From the NCBI GenBank assembly GCA_949127925.1, contig CASBQX010000339.1, positions 1 to 17,625 of the forward strand: a stretch of DNA of 17,625 nucleotides, written 5' to 3'. Made by a program: the position numbers and the translations under genes. The notes beneath the pieces are model-generated. The model had not been told where the DNA came from. It searched no databases and worked only from the letters and a program-made list of their open reading frames with translations. Shown here piece after piece: positions 1 through 6,929 of this stretch. How positions within the stretch are numbered: the first letter of the stretch is position 1; every line of letters begins with the position of its first letter. Source of the DNA: Synechococcales cyanobacterium PMM_0002. Its GTDB lineage: Bacteria > Cyanobacteriota > Cyanobacteriia > Elainellales > Elainellaceae.

Positions 1-40
1 CTCCCAAACCTGAAGCCATAAAAATTTGCAAGATCTGACA

Positions 41-54
41 AGTACAGGTGCTCC
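41..54 (+). promoter_or_regulatory. possible second LexA box (one mismatch)
   Basis: AGTACAGGTGCTCC matches the cyanobacterial LexA-box pattern RGTACNNNDGTWCB at every fixed position except one (C instead of T in the second half). It lies about 205 bases before the lexA start, ahead of a TATGCT hexamer at 71-76 that could be a -10 element. Calling it an operator is inference; a single degenerate match can occur by chance. Confidence 0.25.
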
Positions 55-216
55 AAAGCAAAAAATGCGGTATGCTATTGTCTTGTTCTGCTTGCAAAGT
101 AAAGATGCGCTAGCTAGATCAAGCGCGTTTTAGCATTGAGCCAAAGGGAAATCGCGAACCAGTCGCACCGATTAAAAAATTTTAAGTCAAAAGGCTAGAC
201 ATAGAGCGGATTTGGT

Positions 217-230
217 GGTACAAGTGTTCT
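217..230 (+). promoter_or_regulatory. LexA box upstream of lexA
   Basis: GGTACAAGTGTTCT fits the pattern RGTACNNNDGTWCB, known for cyanobacterial LexA operators, without a mismatch. It ends 30 bases before the lexA start codon, where a repressor would block its own transcription. The match is seen directly; autoregulation is inferred from the family. Confidence 0.75.
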
Positions 231-260
231 TGTATGGCATGGTAACTTTGTACGTATCCT

Positions 261-878
261 ATGGAATCTTTAACGGAAGTTCAGCAACAGCTCTACAATT
301 GGCTGGGAGACTACATTCGAGAGAATCAGCATTCCCCTTCCATTCGGCAGATGATGAAGGCAATGGGCTTAAGGTCTCCAGCGCCCATTCAAAGTCGATT
401 AACTCATCTTCAAGATAAGGGATACATTGATTGGACCAAGGGAAAGGCTAGAACTCTGCGCTTGCTGCATAACCTAGCCCAAGGGATTCCTATTCGAGGT
501 GAAGTATTCGCCGGGGGCGCATTAGAGCCAGTGACCGACGATGCCGAGTTTCTTGACATTCCCGGTATGGAGTTGAGACCCCAAGATTATGCCCTGCGGG
601 TTACGGGCGACAGCATGATTGAAGCCATGATCGCAGAAGGTGACATTGTCATCATGCGTCCGGTTCAAGAGCAAGACCGGGTCAAAAATGGCACGATCGT
701 AGCGGCTCGAGTTGAAGGCGCAGGCAATACGCTGAAGTATTTTCATCGTCGAGGTAGTAAAGTTACGCTCAAGCCAGCTAACTCAAAATACGACCCAATT
801 GAAGCGATCGCCGCAGAGGTGCAAATTCAAGGGGTTTTGGTAGGCGTATGGCGCGGCTATAGCACCTCGTTGGAGTGA
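261..878 (+). CDS. lexA: LexA transcriptional repressor
   Basis: A 205-residue SOS-type repressor and latent self-cleaving serine protease of the S24 family. Residues 1-70 form the winged-helix DNA-binding domain in its cyanobacterial version (SPSIRQMMKAMGLRSPAPIQ, then KGYIDWTKGKART). Residues 75-200 are the protease and dimerisation domain. The self-cleavage bond Ala84-Gly85 (VFAGG), the nucleophile Ser118 (TGDSM) and the general base Lys159 (NTLKYF) are all present. This matters because Synechocystis LexA is reported to have lost part of this set and to act outside the SOS response; this copy looks cleavable. The length is normal. ATG 261 gives the usual N-terminus, though no clear ribosome binding site precedes it. 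A consensus LexA box at 217-230 implies autorepression. No operon partner is visible on this strand. Confidence 0.95.
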   Translation: MESLTEVQQQLYNWLGDYIRENQHSPSIRQMMKAMGLRSPAPIQSRLTHLQDKGYIDWTKGKARTLRLLHNLAQGIPIRGEVFAGGALEPVTDDAEFLDIPGMELRPQDYALRVTGDSMIEAMIAEGDIVIMRPVQEQDRVKNGTIVAARVEGAGNTLKYFHRRGSKVTLKPANSKYDPIEAIAAEVQIQGVLVGVWRGYSTSLE

Positions 879-906
879 CTCGTAGTTCTGGCTTCTGAAC
901 CTCCGT

Positions 907-961
907 AGTTACCCCAAATCATCTGAACTCAGCATGGTTCAACCATGTGTTTGGGGTAGCT
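907..961. terminator. nested palindrome after lexA
   Basis: An outer stem (TACCCCAAA at 910-918 with TTTGGGGTA at 950-958, extendable by three pairs including one G-U) encloses an inner hairpin, CATGGTT-C-AACCATG at 933-947. It starts about 30 bases after the lexA stop, in the convergent gap. There is no U-run, so it may be a factor-dependent or bidirectional 3'-end structure rather than a classical intrinsic terminator. Confidence 0.45.
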
Positions 962-1004
962 CTACGGTCGATCGCTCAAGCATTTGCTTTGCCATGCTCT
1001 ATGC

Positions 1005-1036
1005 AGGTAGGTATGAAGTCTTCTTTATACCTACCT
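1005..1036. repeat. 10-bp stem hairpin between lexA and the ABC operon
   Basis: AGGTAGGTAT at 1005-1014 and ATACCTACCT at 1027-1036 are exact reverse complements around a 12-base loop. The hairpin lies in the convergent gap 879-1205. That gap otherwise holds only an unrecognised reading frame (947-1183, 78 codons, through the hairpin), which I do not call a gene. The structure may terminate the ABC operon coming from the right or lexA from the left; this is inference. Confidence 0.4.
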
Positions 1037-1205
1037 ACTTGTGCATCGATATTTATCGGCCAAGTTAGGAGCGGCATCCCGTTTGAACATGGTTTAATTC
1101 AGCGGCAGCGAAATGGGTCAGCCTATTGGCTGCCTCCCCAGGCTAGTCCAGAGTTAGCCGAGCCAGATTTCAACACCATCTAGGCTGTAGACCCCACCCA
1201 ATTGC

Positions 1206-2099
1206 CTAATTTTCTCGCTTGACGGCGCTTTCGTGCCAGTTGCGCAACATCAAATCTGAGAATACGGTCAGCGCTACAAAAATGGCTACCCCCAGAGCGG
1301 TAGTCATCAACAGCGCGGCAAACATCCGAGGAATCTGAAGATTAAAGCTAGACATCAGGATTTGGTAGGCAATCCCAGAACTAGTGCCACCTGTGCCGGC
1401 CACAAATTCTGCCACAACTGCGCCGATTAGGGCGAGGCCGCCGCTAATCCGTAGGCCGCCCAGGAAGTAGGGCATGGCGCTGGGCAACCTGAGGTAGCGC
1501 AGGGTTTGCCAGCGGGATGCACGATAGAGCTGAAACAGGTTAATTAGGTTGTGGTCAGCGCTATTTAGCCCCAGCGTGGTATTGGATAGAATCGGAAAAA
1601 ATGCTACTAGCCACGCGCAAATTACCAGCGACACAAATGTAGAGCTTTCTCCAGGCACAGCTTGCCGCACCCAGAGGATGATGAGCGGGGCGATCGCCAC
1701 AATCGGGGTGGTTTGCAAAATGACTGCATAGGGAAAGAAACTGCGCTCAATCCATTTGCTTTGCGTAAACAAAATTGAAATCAGCAGCCCCGAAACCACG
1801 GCGGCAATAAACGCCACCAGCGTAATCTTGAGCGTAATTAGCATAGAAGGGAACAGCGTTCCCCACTCGCTGACCAGTGTTTGAAAGACCAGCAGCGGCC
1901 CTGGCAGCAAATAGGGTGGCATATTGGTCACACGTACCCCAATTTCCCAAAACAGCAGCAGCAGCAGCCCCACGGCTCCCGGTGCCAGCACATCGGGCGA
2001 CAGCAGCGGCCGGAGCCAGAGCTGTCGCCACGCACTGCTAGGGGAGATAGATTTTTCAAGATTGGCTGAATTGGCCAGGTCGCTGAACAGATTCGTCAT
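1206..2099 (-). CDS. ABC transporter permease (SsuC/ThiX-like)
   Basis: A 297-residue inner-membrane permease of the BPD_transp_1 family, of the type serving nitrate/sulfonate/taurine and NMT1/THI5-class uptake systems. About six hydrophobic segments are visible, for example around residues 40-56, 88-110, 128-145, 155-172, 215-235 and 258-283. The cytoplasmic EAA-like loop that docks on the ATPase lies near 188-217 (LYRASRWQTLRYLRLPSAMP), followed by the typical LRISGGLALIGAVVAEFVAG stretch. It is the last gene of the operon: its ATG lies 19 bases after the ATPase stop, behind an AGGA. The short spacing and family match make partnership with the genes at 2119 and 3035 likely. The substrate cannot be read from the permease. 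Confidence 0.9.
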   Translation of the reverse strand: MTNLFSDLANSANLEKSISPSSAWRQLWLRPLLSPDVLAPGAVGLLLLLFWEIGVRVTNMPPYLLPGPLLVFQTLVSEWGTLFPSMLITLKITLVAFIAAVVSGLLISILFTQSKWIERSFFPYAVILQTTPIVAIAPLIILWVRQAVPGESSTFVSLVICAWLVAFFPILSNTTLGLNSADHNLINLFQLYRASRWQTLRYLRLPSAMPYFLGGLRISGGLALIGAVVAEFVAGTGGTSSGIAYQILMSSFNLQIPRMFAALLMTTALGVAIFVALTVFSDLMLRNWHESAVKREN

Positions 2100-2118
2100 G
2101 CTAGTCCTGCCTCAGAAT

Positions 2119-2928
2119 TTAGGCAATTTGGTTAATTACATCGCCTGCTTTGGCCTCTGCGTCAGGGCGGAGCAGGAGCTGCCCCGATGCATGGGCTAGA
2201 CACCCAGAAATTTCGCGGCAGTAGTTGTTAAACAGAGGCGTGGTGCGAAACTCTTCGGTGCGGGGGTAGGGGGCAGCGATCGCCACATCAGCCACCACTC
2301 GACCGGGGCGGGCTGCCATCACCACCACCCGATTCGACAAATAAACCGCTTCGTAAATATTGTGGGTGACAAACACCACCGTCCACTGCTTTTGCTGCCA
2401 CAGGTGCAGCAGGTCGCTGTTGAGCCGACTGCGGGTCATTTCATCCAGCGCCCCAAAGGGTTCATCCATCAGCAGCACCTCTGGCTTGGTGACCAGCGCT
2501 CGCGCAATTGAGACCCGCATTTTCATGCCGCCCGACAGCTCACGCGGATAGGAGTGCTCAAACCCCGTCAGCTCTACAAGGGCGATCGCCTCTGCCACGG
2601 CTGTATCTGCCGCCGCCTTCGACATCCCCGCTAGCTTCAGCGGCAGCCGCACATTTTCTTGCACTGTAGCCCACGGCATTAGCGCCGCTTCCTGAAACAC
2701 ATAGGCTAGCCGTCGCTGCGAACTGCCACCCCAATAAATGGTGCCAGCGCTCATTTTGCCCAGCCCTGCGACCATCCGCAGCACCGTGCTTTTGCCGCAG
2801 CCCGATGGCCCTAGCAGGCTGACAAACTGCCCCTCATTCACGGTTAGATCTAAATTTTTCAGCGCTACCGTGCCATTGGTGTAGACCTTGCTAACATCGC
2901 TGAGCTGAAACGCAGAACTAGGATTCAT
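2119..2928 (-). CDS. ABC transporter ATP-binding protein (SsuB/TauB/ThiZ-like)
   Basis: A 269-residue cytoplasmic ATPase that powers import through the neighbouring permease. All nucleotide-binding motifs are intact: Walker A GPSGCGKST at residues 40-48, Q-loop Gln79 (VFQEAALMPW), signature LSGGM at 131-135, Walker B VLLMDEP at 151-157 with the D-loop GALD, and switch His189 (VTHN). The spelling VFQEAALMPWATVQENV is typical of the nitrate/sulfonate/taurine/NMT1 subclass. It is the second gene of the operon, separated from the binding-protein gene by about 106 bases containing a 14-bp hairpin, which could lower its expression relative to the binding protein. A C-terminal extension of some 60 residues follows the core (ARPGRVV onward), usual for this subclass. 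Confidence 0.93.
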   Translation of the reverse strand: MNPSSAFQLSDVSKVYTNGTVALKNLDLTVNEGQFVSLLGPSGCGKSTVLRMVAGLGKMSAGTIYWGGSSQRRLAYVFQEAALMPWATVQENVRLPLKLAGMSKAAADTAVAEAIALVELTGFEHSYPRELSGGMKMRVSIARALVTKPEVLLMDEPFGALDEMTRSRLNSDLLHLWQQKQWTVVFVTHNIYEAVYLSNRVVVMAARPGRVVADVAIAAPYPRTEEFRTTPLFNNYCREISGCLAHASGQLLLRPDAEAKAGDVINQIA

Positions 2929-2995
2929 GCTGAGAGTTTCCGTAAAAAGAAAGAGACGAGTCAGCGGCTGAGGAGGGCGCGATATCAGAAGTCAA

Positions 2996-3031
2996 TTGAG
3001 TTTTGAGTTAGACGGTCAACTCAAAACTCAA
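2996..3031. repeat. dispersed hairpin, copy 1 (after the binding-protein gene)
   Basis: TTGAGTTTTGAGTT (2996-3009) and AACTCAAAACTCAA (3018-3031) form a perfect 14-bp stem around the loop AGACGGTC. The stem begins three bases beyond the stop codon of the binding-protein gene (stop at 3035-3037) and lies inside the operon, where it could act as an attenuator or 3'-end stabiliser. The inner 24 bases (3002-3025) recur with a single change at 12669-12692. Confidence 0.85.
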
Positions 3032-3034
3032 AAC

Positions 3035-4144
3035 TTATGCACTCTTATAAGCATCCGGGCCTTTGTTCACGAACTGGAGAGTATAGGCTTTGGTGTAATC
3101 GGTCTCGGGCTTGAAGACGCCTTCCCCAGATAGGTTCTCGAAGAAGCTCTTCCACCGTTCATCGGTCATGGCTCCAATGCCCTTTTCTGTGGTGTCTCCC
3201 GAGTCTGCAATCCCATACTCTTTCATCTTTTCGATGCTGTAGGCAATTTGCTCGTCGTTCATTTCGGGGTTAGCTTGCTTGATCAGCTCATTGGCGGCAG
3301 TGGGGTCACCGTAGAGGTAGCTATACCAGCCTTTGATTGAGGCATCGACAAATTTCTGCACCAGGTCAGGGTTCTGCTCAACCAGCTCGTTCTTGCATTC
3401 AATTGTGGTGGAATAGGGGTTATAGCCATAGTCTGCCAACAAAAACACGACCGGGTCAATCCCTCCTTCTTTTTTAACCGACAGCGGTTCAGAACTGAGG
3501 TAGCCTTGCTGAGCTGCTGTTTTGTCGGCCAAAAAAGGACCTGGGTTAAAGTTGTAAGGTCGTTTTTGGCTGTCTTCAAACCCAAATTTTGCCTTGAGGA
3601 ACGGCCAGTAGGTCACGTTGGCGGCTGACGAAATAAAGATCGGCCTGCCCTTTAGGTCTTCTAGGGTTTTGGCTGTACCGGGATGGGCGAGTAGAATTTG
3701 GGGATCTTTTTGAAAGATGGCGGCGACGGTGATTTTGGGAATCCCTTCTTGTACGGCTTTAATCGCATCGGATGCATAGCCCATAAAAAAGTCGATCGCC
3801 CCACCCATCAGCAGCTGCGTCCCGTTTACCTGGGGACCACCCATTTGGATCGATACATCTAATCCATAGTCTTTGTAAATTCCAGTGGCCACCGCTTGGT
3901 AAAAGCCGCCGTGCTCAGCTTGAGCAAACCAGTTGGTGCCATAGGTCACCTTAGTCAGCTCACCGGAGGCCGCTGGACTAGCCGCGACGCTGGCCGAGGG
4001 GCTAGCCGCAGGAGACTCGGCGGCAGGTGGGCTGGCCGTACAGGCACTGGCAATCCCAGTACCAATGGCGATCGCCCCATACTGAATAAATCGGCGACGC
4101 TTCATGCCTGACCCGTAATGCGGTGGATATTGTGATGAACTCAT
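3035..4144 (-). CDS. ABC transporter substrate-binding lipoprotein, NMT1/THI5 family
   Basis: A 369-residue extracytoplasmic binding protein and first gene of the ABC operon. The N-terminus has a twin-arginine-like KRRRF (15-19), a hydrophobic stretch and a lipobox ASAC with Cys35, so export by Tat and lipid anchoring are plausible. A low-complexity Ala/Ser/Pro tether follows (36-60). The mature domain opens with VTYGTNWFAQAEHGGFYQA and continues with GIYKDYGLDV, the signature of NMT1/THI5-like proteins that bind pyrimidine/thiamine precursors or related small ligands. The substrate is not determined here; I saw no thiamine-pyrophosphate riboswitch upstream. The start at 4144 is supported by AAGGAG seven bases before the ATG, although Met14 directly precedes the Tat motif and is an alternative. 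Confidence 0.9.
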   Translation of the reverse strand: MSSSQYPPHYGSGMKRRRFIQYGAIAIGTGIASACTASPPAAESPAASPSASVAASPAASGELTKVTYGTNWFAQAEHGGFYQAVATGIYKDYGLDVSIQMGGPQVNGTQLLMGGAIDFFMGYASDAIKAVQEGIPKITVAAIFQKDPQILLAHPGTAKTLEDLKGRPIFISSAANVTYWPFLKAKFGFEDSQKRPYNFNPGPFLADKTAAQQGYLSSEPLSVKKEGGIDPVVFLLADYGYNPYSTTIECKNELVEQNPDLVQKFVDASIKGWYSYLYGDPTAANELIKQANPEMNDEQIAYSIEKMKEYGIADSGDTTEKGIGAMTDERWKSFFENLSGEGVFKPETDYTKAYTLQFVNKGPDAYKSA

Positions 4145-4151
4145 CTAATTT

Positions 4152-4157
4152 CTCCTT
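4152..4157 (-). promoter_or_regulatory. ribosome binding site of the binding-protein gene
   Basis: On the minus strand AAGGAG stands seven bases before the ATG at 4144. It decides for the 369-residue start over the internal Met14, which sits immediately before the twin-arginine motif. Upstream, ATGACTTGA occurs twice on the plus strand (4162-4170 and 4173-4181) with unknown meaning. Confidence 0.7.
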
Positions 4158-4308
4158 AAAAATGACTTGAAGATGACTTGAAATGCGGTTGGTTCGCGCT
4201 TAAATTGTTTCGAGTTTCACTGGTGAAGGCGATACAGTGCTGTCTTTTGCTATACCCTTTGGCGATGCCTTTCGGGCGATGCCGCTTTTGCTATTTTTGC
4301 TGTTTCTG

Positions 4309-5286
4309 CTAGGCAATGCCGCCTTTTAGGGTGTTCTCCACCCACTCCATCACAATTTGCCCAACGCGGACGCCTTCTAAGCGATCGATTTCTCGAATCC
4401 CGGTGGGGCTGGTGACGTTGACCTCAGTTAAATAGCCACCGATGATGTCGATGCCGACAAAAATCAAGCCGTCGCGTCGCAGTGTGGCGGCTAACTGGTC
4501 ACAAATTTGGCGATCGCGCTCGGTGATTTCGACGTGAGCCACGCGCCCACCGACCGCCATATTGCCCCGAAAATCGCTGCCGGTCGGAATGCGGTTAACG
4601 GCACCCACCGGATCGCCGTTTAGCAAAATAATCCGCTTATCGCCGTCTTTAGCGGCTGGTAAATAGGCTTGCACCATGATCGGGTAACTGAACTGCTGCG
4701 TGCTGATCTCAATTAGCGAATTGAGATTGCGATCGCCCGGTTCTGCAAACAAAATGCCCTCACCCGCTTTGCCACCCAGCGGCTTCATGACCGCCGCCCC
4801 CTGCCGGTCCACAAACTCCCGAATCACCTGCTTGTCTTGTGTCACGATGGTTTCGGGAATTGCATCTGTAAACTGGAGTGCGTACATTTTTTCATTGGCC
4901 GCTCGCAGCCCCGCAGGTGAGTTCACCCGCAACGTTTTGGCCGAATCAACATAGTCCAAAATGTAGGTCGCGTACAGATACGGCACATTCACGGGCGGGT
5001 CAGTGCGCATGAACACCGCCTGCATCTCCTCCAACGGCAAGAACTGGCGATCGCCCAGCACATACCAATCTTGAGCGGCTATCCAGCGGCCTTCCACTAG
5101 CTCTACAGGCTTTAACCGCACGGGCTGTAGCATGGCGTAGGCTTTTCCCTGCACCACCGACAGATGACCCGCCTGCGTCAGCCAAATCTCGTGCCCCAGC
5201 CCTTGCGCGGCTTCCATCAGCGCCACACTCGTGTCATGCCCCGGATCTAGCCGCTGGATCGGGTCAATAATGAACGCAAATTTCAC
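4309..5286 (-). CDS. gshB: glutathione synthetase
   Basis: A 325-residue ATP-grasp ligase joining gamma-glutamylcysteine and glycine to make glutathione in the cytosol. The N-terminal MKFAFIIDPIQRLDPGHDTS is the family's substrate-domain opening. The ATP-grasp part contains VMKPLGGKAGEGI (nucleotide-binding lysine and flexible loop), KDGDKRIILLNGDPVGAVNR, RGNMAVGGR, and the C-terminal IFVGIDIIGGYLTEVNVTSP, where the last Glu and Asn belong to the magnesium site. Length and motif order agree with bacterial GshB. The start is GTG at 5286 with GGAG eight bases upstream. It follows grxC by 49 bases on the same strand, so the two are probably co-transcribed: glutathione synthesis with the glutaredoxin that uses it. 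Confidence 0.96.
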   Translation of the reverse strand: MKFAFIIDPIQRLDPGHDTSVALMEAAQGLGHEIWLTQAGHLSVVQGKAYAMLQPVRLKPVELVEGRWIAAQDWYVLGDRQFLPLEEMQAVFMRTDPPVNVPYLYATYILDYVDSAKTLRVNSPAGLRAANEKMYALQFTDAIPETIVTQDKQVIREFVDRQGAAVMKPLGGKAGEGILFAEPGDRNLNSLIEISTQQFSYPIMVQAYLPAAKDGDKRIILLNGDPVGAVNRIPTGSDFRGNMAVGGRVAHVEITERDRQICDQLAATLRRDGLIFVGIDIIGGYLTEVNVTSPTGIREIDRLEGVRVGQIVMEWVENTLKGGIA

Positions 5287-5335
5287 GCCAGTTTCTCCGT
5301 GGTGAACAGTTTAGGTTGTTTAATCCCCTGCAATC

Positions 5336-5596
5336 CTACTGCGTTAGCAGTGCGTCCAACTGACCTTGGGCATTCAGCGCATGTAGATCATCGCACCCCC
5401 CAACGTGGTGGTCGTTGATAAACACCTGAGGCAGAGAACGTCCACCCTGCGACCGTTGTGCCATTTTTGCTCGTGCAGCTTCGTCTCCATCAATGCAGTA
5501 TTCGGTAAAGGCCACACCCTTCTTGCTCAGTAGCTCCTTAGCGCGAATGCAGAAGGGGCAGGTGCTCCAGGTATAGATCTCAACATTGGCAGCCAT
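5336..5596 (-). CDS. grxC: glutaredoxin 3 (dithiol, CPFC)
   Basis: An 86-residue thioredoxin-fold oxidoreductase that reduces disulfides and glutathionylated proteins with glutathione. The dithiol active site CPFC is at residues 13-16, in a YTWSTCPFC context. The cis-proline loop is visible as RSLPQVFIND, and the glutathione-contacting GGCDDLHAL follows. Length and layout are those of GrxC. AAAGGA precedes the ATG at a good distance on the minus strand. It is the first gene of a probable grxC-gshB operon. The 170-base region towards the divergent PPC-domain gene presumably holds the promoters, but I could not identify one with confidence. Confidence 0.96.
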   Translation of the reverse strand: MAANVEIYTWSTCPFCIRAKELLSKKGVAFTEYCIDGDEAARAKMAQRSQGGRSLPQVFINDHHVGGCDDLHALNAQGQLDALLTQ

Positions 5597-5804
5597 AGGA
5601 ATCCTTTCGGCTCAGTAACAATTCTTTATTTTAACGCTATTGAGCGATCGCCTCTGGCTGGAACCCAAAATCCTGCCAATCTAGCGACAGCTTCCCTTTT
5701 TTCTTCATGCACAATTGCGGAAAAGGAAGCCAGAATAATGGAGCATAATTGACAGAACCCCGATTGCGTTGGCGACCTACTTCTTCCTTATGAACAATTT
5801 CCTA

Positions 5805-6242
5805 ATGAAATTCAGTGTTCCTCTGCTATTTCCAATGACTGCTTTGGTGGTTGGCATGGGAACCTTGACGGCACGCGCCCAAACCGCGCCGCTCTACAAC
5901 CCTGTCCGCATGCCTGCCAGTAATGAAATCATCGATACTCTAACCGATAAAGATATTCCTACTGGGTTTGGTGGCTTCGCTCGTGATTATATAGTCAGCT
6001 TAGAAAAGGGCGATCAGGTGGTTACCGATTTGCTTTCAGACGAATTTGATACGATTGTGACGTTGATTGCACCTGACGGCACCACAATCGGCGAAAACGA
6101 TGACGGCCCTGATGGCACGACTAACTCGCTGCTATTTGCGCGGATTGCCCAAGAAGGCAACTACATTGTTCGCGTTAGGCCCTATGGTGGCCAAGGCATA
6201 GGAACATTTACTCTCAAAGTTACTCGTCTGCGCCCGATCTAG
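5805..6242 (+). CDS. exported protein with PPC (pre-peptidase C-terminal) domain
   Basis: A small secreted protein of about 145 residues. From ATG 5805 the product begins MKFSVPLLFPMTALVVGMG, a clear signal peptide, probably cut near TARAQ. Longer frames opening at TTG 5769 or ATG 5790 would put extra residues ahead of the signal. The mature part is one PPC-type beta-sandwich: DIPTGFGGFARDYIVSLEKG, then a hydrophobic strand with DTIVTLIAPDGTTIGENDDG, and the closing GNYIVRVRPYGGQGIGTFTL. Such domains usually sit on secreted peptidases; alone they are common in cyanobacteria with no known role. It is divergent from grxC, and no ribosome binding site is obvious. A dyad at 6251-6292 follows the stop. 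Confidence 0.75.
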   Translation: MKFSVPLLFPMTALVVGMGTLTARAQTAPLYNPVRMPASNEIIDTLTDKDIPTGFGGFARDYIVSLEKGDQVVTDLLSDEFDTIVTLIAPDGTTIGENDDGPDGTTNSLLFARIAQEGNYIVRVRPYGGQGIGTFTLKVTRLRPI

Positions 6243-6250
6243 TCACTGGC

Positions 6251-6292
6251 GATGCGAGAAGCGTGACGTTCATCCGCTACACTTCTCGCATC
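6251..6292 (+). terminator. hairpin after the PPC-domain gene
   Basis: GATGCGAGAAG (6251-6261) pairs exactly with CTTCTCGCATC (6282-6292), and partial pairing continues into the 20-base loop. It begins nine bases past the stop. There is no strong T-run, so termination is inferred from position and stem strength. Confidence 0.5.
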
Positions 6293-6487
6293 ATGTGCTA
6301 ATTTAGCCCGCTAGATCGGCGTCCCCTCTCGCAGGTTCATGATCAAAATTGATGAGTAAGCTTAAATCTACTTGCCAAGATCTCTATATTTCTGCTAGCT
6401 TAATTAAGCGCTGAATTTGCCAGACGCTGAATCGGTAGTGTTTCTGAAAGCCTACCTATTCGCGAGCGTTTAAAGCGTTCACCGTTA

Positions 6488-6560
<73 letters not shown>

Positions 6561-6592
6561 TCGTTTCAGACGACACGTCTTACAGGAAGAAT

Positions 6593-6618
6593 AAAAAAGG
6601 GGTATTTCAGCCCCTTTT
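6593..6618 (+). terminator. intrinsic terminator after tRNA-Phe
   Basis: AAAAGGGG (6595-6602) and CCCCTTTT (6611-6618) form an 8-bp stem with an 8-base loop and end in a short T-run. It lies 33 bases after the tRNA. Confidence 0.7.
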
Positions 6619-6741
6619 CTGGCAAGGTCGATGTGTCAGTTTTTGTGACAGTTCTGCACCGATTTTCCTCTAGCAAAAGCTCTAATAGTTGAGGCTTCTC
6701 TTGTAACGGTAGCAAGATATTTCTAGCCTGAGTAACGGTAG

Positions 6742-6897
6742 GGAACCAAGGCTTTGGCGGCGATCGCATCTTTCCCTGCGACAACCTGCTGATTGTCCGA
6801 AAGCATGGCCAGCAGCCGTGATTGCAGTGCGCCTTGCCAGTTTTGCACGGTGTCAAACGCCACACTTGACTGCAATCCAAACTAGCTACAGGTCTTA
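6742..6897 (-). pseudogene. possible decayed reading frame, unidentified
   Basis: The gap between the tRNA terminator and the oxidoreductase gene holds a minus-strand stretch that reads like protein: VQNWQGALQSRLLAMLSDNQ followed by QVVAGKDAIAAKALVPYRYSG, bounded by stops and with no obvious start. A different minus-strand frame further on (ARNILLPLQEKPQLLELLLE) also looks protein-like, as expected after a frameshift. I do not recognise the family, and the impression could be accidental. Confidence 0.2.
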
Positions 6898-6929
6898 CAA
6901 TCAAGGGAAAACATCTACGAGAAAACCCG

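Noticed and set aside
212..418. 68-codon plus-strand frame overlapping the start of lexA
   Set aside because: Shadow of lexA in another frame and runs through the LexA operator.
947..1183. 78-codon plus-strand frame between lexA and the ABC operon
   Set aside because: Contains the 10-bp hairpin, no recognisable domain, no ribosome binding site; described under the hairpin instead of called as a gene.
1747..2031. 94-codon minus-strand frame rich in Ala within the permease gene
   Set aside because: Out-of-frame shadow of the clear ABC permease; no domain.
4145..4308. Possible thiamine-pyrophosphate riboswitch before the binding-protein gene
   Set aside because: I looked for the conserved CTGAGA-type element on the minus strand and did not find it.
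6566..6904. 112-codon minus-strand frame after tRNA-Phe
   Set aside because: Runs through the tRNA terminator and has odd Cys/His-rich composition; a different frame looks more protein-like, so at most a relic.
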